From assembly GCA_964526905.1 (NCBI GenBank), contig CAZGMN010000126.1:1-9124 (forward strand): a stretch of 9,124 bases of DNA, in the 5' to 3' direction. The stretch is from CAZGMN01 sp964526905 (GTDB lineage: Bacteria > Acidobacteriota > Aminicenantia > Aminicenantales > Aminicenantaceae). How positions within the stretch are numbered: position 1 is the first letter of the stretch; each line of letters starts with the position of its first letter. Positions 4,934-9,124 of the stretch are shown here, piece after piece. A program made the translations under genes and the position numbers. The notes under the pieces are model-generated. The model was not told where the DNA came from. It saw only the letters and a list, made by a program, of their open reading frames with translations, and ran no database searches.

Positions 4934-5971
4934 ATGATTCCCCATTCCCGTCCCTTTATCTCGAAGGCAGATATCAAGGCGGTGACAGATACCCTCCAAT
5001 CCGGACAATTGTCCCAAGGGCCGCGAGTCTTGGAATTCGAAAGAAAATTCGAAGATTTCATCGGAAAAAAGAAGGCTGCAGCCGTAAGCTCTGGCACCTC
5101 GGCCCTTCATCTGGCTTTATTGGCTCTGGGCATAAAGAAGAAAGACGAAGTCATCATTCCTTCTTTTGTTTGTGCGGCTGTGCTCAATGCGGTCAATTCT
5201 GCGGGAGCGACTCCGGTTATCGTCGATATTGAGCCTCTGACTTATAACATCTCTGCCGCTGCTGCTCAGAAGGCGATAACCAGGAGGACGAAAGCGATCG
5301 TCGTTCCCCATCTGTTCGGCTGTCCGGCAGAGCTGGATGAGTTATCCTCTCTGGGCGTTCCCCTGATTGAGGACTGCGCCCAGGCTGTCGGGGCAAATTT
5401 CAAAGGACGTCCTGTCGGCAGCTTTGGCCTCCTCTCTGTTTTTTCTTTCTATGCCACCAAGGTGATGACCAGTGGTGAGGGCGGCATGGTCCTGAGCGAT
5501 TCTGAAGAGCTGATTTCCAAGATCAAAGACCTGAGAGATTATGACAAGCGAGATGATTATCTTCCTCGCTATAACTACAAGATGACTGATATCCAGGCCT
5601 CGCTGGGGACAAGTCAGCTGGCTTTTTTAGAAAATTTCATCGTCAAGCGAAGAAAGATCGCCTCTCGCTATTTTGAAGAGTTCAAGGATTGCGATTTCTC
5701 TTTGCCAATCTGGAAGGAAGGCAGGGAGCACATCTATTACCGCTTTGTGGTCAAAACCAAGGACAAGGCTTCTCCTTACCTGGAGAAGCTCCAGCAGAAA
5801 AAGGTGATGTGCCAGCGGCCGGTCTACATTCCTCTTCATCTCTATCTTCATCTCTCGGGATTTCCAAAGACAATGGAAGCCTGGGAAAGGACGATTTCCA
5901 TCCCGCTTTATCCTTCTCTTCAGGAAGAAGAGGTTGGAAGAATCGTTGCAGTCGTCAAGGAAATTTTTTAA
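4934..5971 (+). CDS. DegT/DnrJ/EryC1/StrS family sugar aminotransferase
   Basis: A PLP-dependent aminotransferase of 345 residues, close to family length. Motifs are SGTSAL (53-58, phosphate binding), IEDCAQAVG (145-153, with D147 and Q150 at the cofactor), SFYATKVMTSGEGG (171-184, with K176 the PLP lysine) and NYKMTDIQASLG (214-225). Such enzymes aminate keto-sugar nucleotides, usually with glutamate as donor, to make amino sugars for lipopolysaccharide, capsule or glycoprotein glycans. I chose the ATG at 4934 because MIPHSRPF is the usual family start and it lies one base after the deacetylase stop. An open frame extends back to 4886 with ATGs there and at 4922, but those overlap the deacetylase. 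No sugar dehydratase or N-acetyltransferase, the usual partners, is in the window, so the keto sugar must come from genes elsewhere. A short tandem repeat near 5830-5855 encodes LHLYLHLS. The sugar product cannot be told from sequence. Confidence 0.93.
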   Translation: MIPHSRPFISKADIKAVTDTLQSGQLSQGPRVLEFERKFEDFIGKKKAAAVSSGTSALHLALLALGIKKKDEVIIPSFVCAAVLNAVNSAGATPVIVDIEPLTYNISAAAAQKAITRRTKAIVVPHLFGCPAELDELSSLGVPLIEDCAQAVGANFKGRPVGSFGLLSVFSFYATKVMTSGEGGMVLSDSEELISKIKDLRDYDKRDDYLPRYNYKMTDIQASLGTSQLAFLENFIVKRRKIASRYFEEFKDCDFSLPIWKEGREHIYYRFVVKTKDKASPYLEKLQQKKVMCQRPVYIPLHLYLHLSGFPKTMEAWERTISIPLYPSLQEEEVGRIVAVVKEIF

Positions 5972-5993
5972 TATATTGCTTTAAATATTCAAA

Positions 5994-7085
5994 ATGAGAA
6001 GTATCCTCGACCATATTCAATTTTTCTTATCCGGCATCCCCTACAGGTGGCTCTTCCTCCTCCTCTTTTCCTTTATTTTAACTTTTGCTCTGACTCCTCT
6101 GGTGAGATTTTTGGCAACCAGGCTCAAAATACTGGACATTCCGGATGAGAGAAAGATTCATAAGAAACCTATACCCCTTTTGGGGGGACTGGCCATCTAT
6201 CTTTCCTATATGGCCACAATCTTCTTCAATTTTGATTTTTCGATTGAATTAAAGGGTGTCATCATAGGGGGCACAATCGTCCTGCTGGTGGGAGTGATCG
6301 ACGATATAAAGAAATTGCCGGCATCCTTGAAGTTGATTTCCCAGATAATGGCTTCAGCGGCGATGATACTCTGCGGCGTAAAGTTAGACTTTTTGCCGAA
6401 TACCTGGTGGGGAAACGGAGGGGAGGTTATTCTGACTGTTGTCTGGGTGGTGGGAATAACAAATGCGGTGAATTTTTTTGACGGGATGGACGGCCTGGCT
6501 GCAGGATTGACGGCAATCTGCTCATTGTCTTTTTTTACTGTGGCTCAAATAACTCATCAATCTTACTTGGGATTTTTGACCATCGCCTTGGCTGGGAGCT
6601 CGCTGGGTTTTTTGAAATTCAATTTTAAGCCTGCCTCCATATTTTTAGGGGATACAGGGAGCACTTTTTTGGGATTCACCTTAGCCGGAATAGCCGTCAT
6701 GGGCGGCTGGGCCGAGAAAAATCCGAAAGTGGCCTTGAGCCTGCCTATCTTGGTTTTGAGTGTCTTTATCTTCGATATGGTCTATATCACTGTCGCCAGG
6801 ATTTTGAGCGGGGCGGTTAGGAATTTCAAAGAGTGGATCGAATACACGGGCAAAGACCATCTCCATCACCGCTTGCTCTCTGTGGGATTCAATGAAACGC
6901 AAACGGTCTTGCTCATTTACTTCATCTCGGCCTGTCTGGGGATAAGCGGCATAAAACTTCGAGCGACAGAGGATTTAAGGATTTATCTTGAATTTCTTCA
7001 GTCATTTTTTATGTTTGTCATCATTGTCATCCTGATGCTTGCCGGACGAAAGCTCAATAATGAAAAAGGCCCTCTGCGCCCTTAG
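5994..7085 (+). CDS. WecA/TagO-like polyprenyl-phosphate sugar-1-phosphate transferase (MraY/WecA family)
   Basis: An integral membrane protein of 363 residues with about ten or eleven hydrophobic helices, typical of the family. The conserved cytoplasmic motifs are all present: RKIHKKPIPLLGG (53-65), the Mg-binding DD in GVIDDIKKLP (100-109), NAVNFFDGMDGLAAG (157-171), FLGDTGSTFLG (217-227) and DHLHHRLL (288-295). The last is the HIHH-type loop that marks WecA/TagO/WbpL-like enzymes rather than MraY. It would transfer a sugar-1-phosphate (often HexNAc-1-P) from a UDP-sugar to undecaprenyl phosphate, the first step of O-antigen, capsule or teichoic-type glycan assembly at the inner membrane. 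It lies 22 bases after the aminotransferase, with no strong ribosome-binding site before the ATG, and is the last gene of the operon. Its stop coincides with the break point of the truncated oxidoreductase on the other strand, so the final residues (NNEKGPLRP) may have been altered by that event. The exact sugar is unknown. Confidence 0.92.
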   Translation: MRSILDHIQFFLSGIPYRWLFLLLFSFILTFALTPLVRFLATRLKILDIPDERKIHKKPIPLLGGLAIYLSYMATIFFNFDFSIELKGVIIGGTIVLLVGVIDDIKKLPASLKLISQIMASAAMILCGVKLDFLPNTWWGNGGEVILTVVWVVGITNAVNFFDGMDGLAAGLTAICSLSFFTVAQITHQSYLGFLTIALAGSSLGFLKFNFKPASIFLGDTGSTFLGFTLAGIAVMGGWAEKNPKVALSLPILVLSVFIFDMVYITVARILSGAVRNFKEWIEYTGKDHLHHRLLSVGFNETQTVLLIYFISACLGISGIKLRATEDLRIYLEFLQSFFMFVIIVILMLAGRKLNNEKGPLRP

Positions 7086-7184
7086 GCCTCCGGGAATTTC
7101 TTCTTTTTCAAAGATTCCTAATCCCGTTTTTATTACTGCGCTCAAACCTGAAATTCCTGCTCCGAGTATTATTGTCTTAGGCAT
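7083..7184 (-). pseudogene. 5' remnant of an FAD/NAD-dependent oxidoreductase gene
   Basis: From the ATG at 7184 the - strand encodes MPKTIILGAGISGLSA, then ends the recognisable part at IFEKEEIPGGL. This is a complete beta-alpha-beta dinucleotide-binding fold: GxGxxG at 8-13, the acidic FEKE at the end of strand 2, and the following GG that FAD-dependent oxidoreductases of the amine oxidase/UDP-galactopyranose mutase type carry. After residue 34 the frame continues (RAQRAFF...) only as the antisense of the WecA-like gene, to a stop at 7002. The rest of the gene, normally 400 residues or more, is gone. The ATG lies 16 bases after the stop of the glycosyltransferase gene on the same strand, so it was probably the next gene of that operon. 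No good ribosome-binding site is visible. A deletion or rearrangement, or a scaffold misjoin, would explain it. Confidence 0.7.
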
Positions 7185-7200
7185 TCAGCTTTAGAGGCTT

Positions 7201-8376
7201 TTAATAGGATTTAATATTTTTTTGCATCCTCAGCTCTTCATAGAGCTTCTCTGTGTCTTCAATCATCCTTTCCTTGCTGAAATTGGAAATCATCTCCTGG
7301 CCGGCGGATCCCATTTCCTCTCTTTTTCCCCGGTCTTCGAGCAAGAGCTGGATGAATTTTGCCAGTTCCCTCGGATCTTGGGGCGGGACCAAGAAGCCAT
7401 TCTTGCCGTGAGCGACCAAGTCAGGTATTCCTCCCACGCGGCTGGCGACGATCGGCTTGCGAAGAGCCATGGCCTCGACCAATACGCGGCCCATCCCCTC
7501 GTTTAAAGAAGGAAGAACAAAGACGTCGAGGATGGAAATGATTCTTGGAACATCATCTCTCCAGCCCAAAAAAATGATATTTTCTCTGACGCCCATCCGC
7601 CGGGCTTTCATCTCCAGGCTCTGCCGGAGCGGACCATCACCGGCAAAAATAAAATAGCTGTCGGGATATTTGGTAAGTATTATCTTTGAAGCTTCAATCA
7701 AGAATTCAGGCCCTTTGACAGGAACCAGCCTGCCAACCGTGCCGACGAGCAAAGAACTTTCTGGGATTCCCAGCTCTTTCTTAATCTTCAATTTTTCATC
7801 CGAGGGCAATTCCTTGAACTTGTTTAAGTCGACTCCGCTGCAGATAACGACAAGCCTGCGCTCACCGGCAATTTTGTGGGAGAGATAATCTTCCTTTTCC
7901 CCGTTTGTCAGAGCCGTTATTTTATCTGTCAGAGGGGAAGCGAGCTTCTCAAGAAGAATGAATATCTTTGTTTTTAAAGGGCTGAAATAGCCAAAAAAGA
8001 CATGGCCATGAGGAGTGTAGATGGAAATCGGAACTCCAGACAGCTTGGCGGCCAGCCTTCCCAGAAATCCTGCTTTTGAGGTATGGCTGTGGACGATATC
8101 AAATTTTTCCTTTCTCAAAACGCGATAAATCTTCAGGAAGGCTTTTAAGTCTTTAAAAAGGCTGACGTCGCGGACCAATTCCGGAGTAAAGATATGCCTG
8201 ATTCCACTTTCCTCAATTTCCTTTTCCCTGTCCTGCCCAGGGTCTTCGACCGGCCCGCTCATCAAAGTCACTTCAAATTTTGTTTTATCCAATCCCTTGA
8301 CAGCCAGAAGAGTATCTTCTGCAGAGCCTCCTTTATCAAGGCGGGTGATGAGGTGCAGGACTCTAAGCTTTTTCAT
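7201..8376 (-). CDS. Glycosyltransferase family 4 (GT-B fold)
   Basis: A 391-residue GT-B retaining glycosyltransferase. The N-terminal acceptor half has VLHLITRLDKGGSAEDTL (6-23) and HSHTSKAGFLGRLAAKLSG (97-114). The C-terminal donor half (Glycos_transf_1) has GTVGRLVPVKGPEFL (212-226), FAGDGPLR (244-251), a conserved Gly-Trp at 271-272, and the E-x7-E motif PSLNEGMGRVLVEAM (289-303, E293 and E301), which binds the nucleotide sugar. It would add a sugar from an NDP donor to a lipid-linked or polysaccharide acceptor on the cytoplasmic face of the membrane. I prefer the ATG at 8376 (MKKLRVLHLI). A TTG at 8385 is also in frame and lies 3 bases after AGAGG, against 12 for the ATG. The start overlaps the end of the methyltransferase gene by 14 bases (or 23), so the two are co-transcribed. 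The acceptor and sugar cannot be told. Confidence 0.92.
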   Translation of the reverse strand: MKKLRVLHLITRLDKGGSAEDTLLAVKGLDKTKFEVTLMSGPVEDPGQDREKEIEESGIRHIFTPELVRDVSLFKDLKAFLKIYRVLRKEKFDIVHSHTSKAGFLGRLAAKLSGVPISIYTPHGHVFFGYFSPLKTKIFILLEKLASPLTDKITALTNGEKEDYLSHKIAGERRLVVICSGVDLNKFKELPSDEKLKIKKELGIPESSLLVGTVGRLVPVKGPEFLIEASKIILTKYPDSYFIFAGDGPLRQSLEMKARRMGVRENIIFLGWRDDVPRIISILDVFVLPSLNEGMGRVLVEAMALRKPIVASRVGGIPDLVAHGKNGFLVPPQDPRELAKFIQLLLEDRGKREEMGSAGQEMISNFSKERMIEDTEKLYEELRMQKNIKSY

Positions 8377-9124
8377 TTTCAGCAAAGACCTCTAAGGACG
8401 GTCCTATCGTTAGCTTGCCCCAGCTTAAAAAAAACAGAAATTGGGCTATAAGGAAGGCGAATGTTTTTAGAATCCAAACTCTTTTCCCGAGAGCATAGGG
8501 GTCTTCAGAAGTTGGCCAAGAATTTTTTACACGGATATGCGAAAAGTCATTGCGCCTCAGTTCTTGCTCGAGCGCTTTTTTTGAAAAACTGAAGATGTGA
8601 AAAATTGAAATCTGAAAAGGCAAGAGACGTCCCAGAGAGAGTTTGTTCAACAGCTGTTGAATTCGATAGACAAACAAATGAAAAGTCGCATTGGGCATTC
8701 TCATGAAAAGAAGGGCACCTGGTTTTAAAATCTTTTTTATCTTACGGACGGAGGCAGAGGGGTCAGACAGCTCGTCAAAGACATTCCACAGGGTTATGAG
8801 ATCAAAATAGTCCTCGGGAAAATTGACTTCATCAAAGTCAGCGCACTGGATAGTCAATCCGTAGCTCTTGCTTCCGATTTGAGCAAGGCCAGGAATGAAT
8901 TCTGAGCCATAGACATCATAGCCGCGCTCTCTGGCCAGAAAGAGGAAATACCCGATGCCGCAGCCTATATCCAATAGCCTTGACTGTTTTCTTTTTGTTC
9001 GCCCGATTTTGGAAAGAAATCTTTCATAAAGCCTCTTGCGGCTGGCCGCGACGCGAAAGGAGGGGTCGATTTCCGAATAGTATTTCTGAACTTCTTTCAA
9101 ATATTTTTCTTTTTCGATTCGGGG
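8363..9124 (-). CDS. Class I SAM-dependent methyltransferase, 5' end beyond the window
   Basis: A class I (Rossmann) methyltransferase. Counting from the TTG at 9100, motif I LLDIGCGIG is at 42-50, the acidic residue ending strand 2 is E67 (YDVYGSE), a post-motif FDLITLWNVFDELSDP is at 99-113, and LKPGALLFMRMPN (125-137) is the strand 5 region. Residues 209-227 form a hydrophobic stretch that may bind the membrane. Such enzymes in glycan loci methylate sugars or cap chains, but the substrate is not evident. The frame stays open from 9100 to the window edge (PRIEKEKY then LKEVQKYYSE), with charged, helix-like sequence and no ribosome-binding site before the TTG. I therefore treat the gene as continuing past 9124. 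It overlaps the start of the glycosyltransferase and is probably in the same operon. Confidence 0.85.
   Translation of the reverse strand, partial: PRIEKEKYLKEVQKYYSEIDPSFRVAASRKRLYERFLSKIGRTKRKQSRLLDIGCGIGYFLFLARERGYDVYGSEFIPGLAQIGSKSYGLTIQCADFDEVNFPEDYFDLITLWNVFDELSDPSASVRKIKKILKPGALLFMRMPNATFHLFVYRIQQLLNKLSLGRLLPFQISIFHIFSFSKKALEQELRRNDFSHIRVKNSWPTSEDPYALGKRVWILKTFAFLIAQFLFFLSWGKLTIGPSLEVFAENEKA

Noticed and set aside
4807..5311. Three open frames on the - strand (96, 67 and 64 codons) opposite the deacetylase/aminotransferase junction
   Set aside because: They lie opposite well-supported catalytic motifs; none has a ribosome-binding site or known motif that I could see.
5830..5860. Short tandem repeat CTTCATCTCTAT in the aminotransferase gene
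   Set aside because: There are only about two imperfect 12-bp units, in frame (LHLYLHLS), with no sign of expansion or regulatory meaning.
5689..5997. A 102-codon + strand frame overlapping the end of the aminotransferase and start of the WecA-like gene
   Set aside because: It is out of frame with both conserved genes, its sequence is low in complexity (Ser/Gly-rich), and it matches nothing I know.
7002..7082. Codons 35-60 of the oxidoreductase frame as part of a real small protein
   Set aside because: This part is the exact antisense of the last coding segment of the WecA-like gene and has no oxidoreductase features. Only codons 1-34 look like gene remains.
8363..9100. The methyltransferase as a complete gene starting at TTG 9100
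   Set aside because: The frame is open to the window edge with plausible coding sequence, and no ribosome-binding site precedes the TTG, so a start outside the window is more likely.

Overview
The window is bacterial chromosome with moderate base composition (mid-40s % GC by eye). It carries a 100-N scaffold gap, so it comes from a draft, probably metagenomic or single-cell, assembly. The gene families (an ExeA-type AAA+ ATPase, an HD-GYP protein, WbqC, and a WecA-type initiating transferase) suit a diderm bacterium. The style of the proteins recalls uncultured lineages such as Aminicenantes/Acidobacteriota-like, Omnitrophota or 'deltaproteobacterial' groups, but this is an impression and the sequence alone does not settle it. 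No tRNA, rRNA, CRISPR array or intact mobile element was seen.

Layout. (1) 1-284, + strand: a near-consensus sigma70-type promoter and strong ribosome-binding site drive a 68-residue, two-helix membrane protein of unknown function. (2) 292-1794, - strand, convergent with the first: a 500-residue exported or membrane protein whose PHP-type metallohydrolase domain is interrupted by a transmembrane hairpin and has lost its first HxH metal motif. (3) 1795-1982: a divergent intergenic region holding a perfect 25-nt palindrome that looks like a two-way terminator, plus a good promoter for the rightward operon. (4) 1983-7085, + strand: a tightly packed operon of ExeA-like ATPase, HD-GYP c-di-GMP phosphodiesterase-like protein (split by the N gap), WbqC family protein, PIG-L/LmbE deacetylase (TTG start), DegT/DnrJ/EryC1/StrS aminotransferase and WecA/TagO-like polyprenyl-phosphate sugar-1-phosphate transferase. 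(5) 7083-7184, - strand: the first ~34 codons of an FAD/NAD-dependent oxidoreductase, cut off at the stop codon of the transferase gene. (6) 7201-9124, - strand: a family 4 (GT-B) glycosyltransferase and an overlapping class I SAM methyltransferase that runs off the right edge.

How the genes work together. The rightward operon reads as surface polysaccharide synthesis. The WecA-type enzyme would load the first sugar phosphate onto the lipid carrier. The aminotransferase and deacetylase would make or modify amino sugars, and WbqC is a recurrent partner in such loci. The ATPase and HD-GYP protein are the likely assembly/export and c-di-GMP control layer. The leftward glycosyltransferase and methyltransferase fit the same theme but meet the operon at what looks like a rearrangement (or assembly) junction. 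The best candidates for something new are the membrane-split PHP protein with altered metal ligands, the ATPase/HD-GYP pair at the head of a WbqC/PIG-L/DegT/WecA operon, and the truncated oxidoreductase at the convergent junction.
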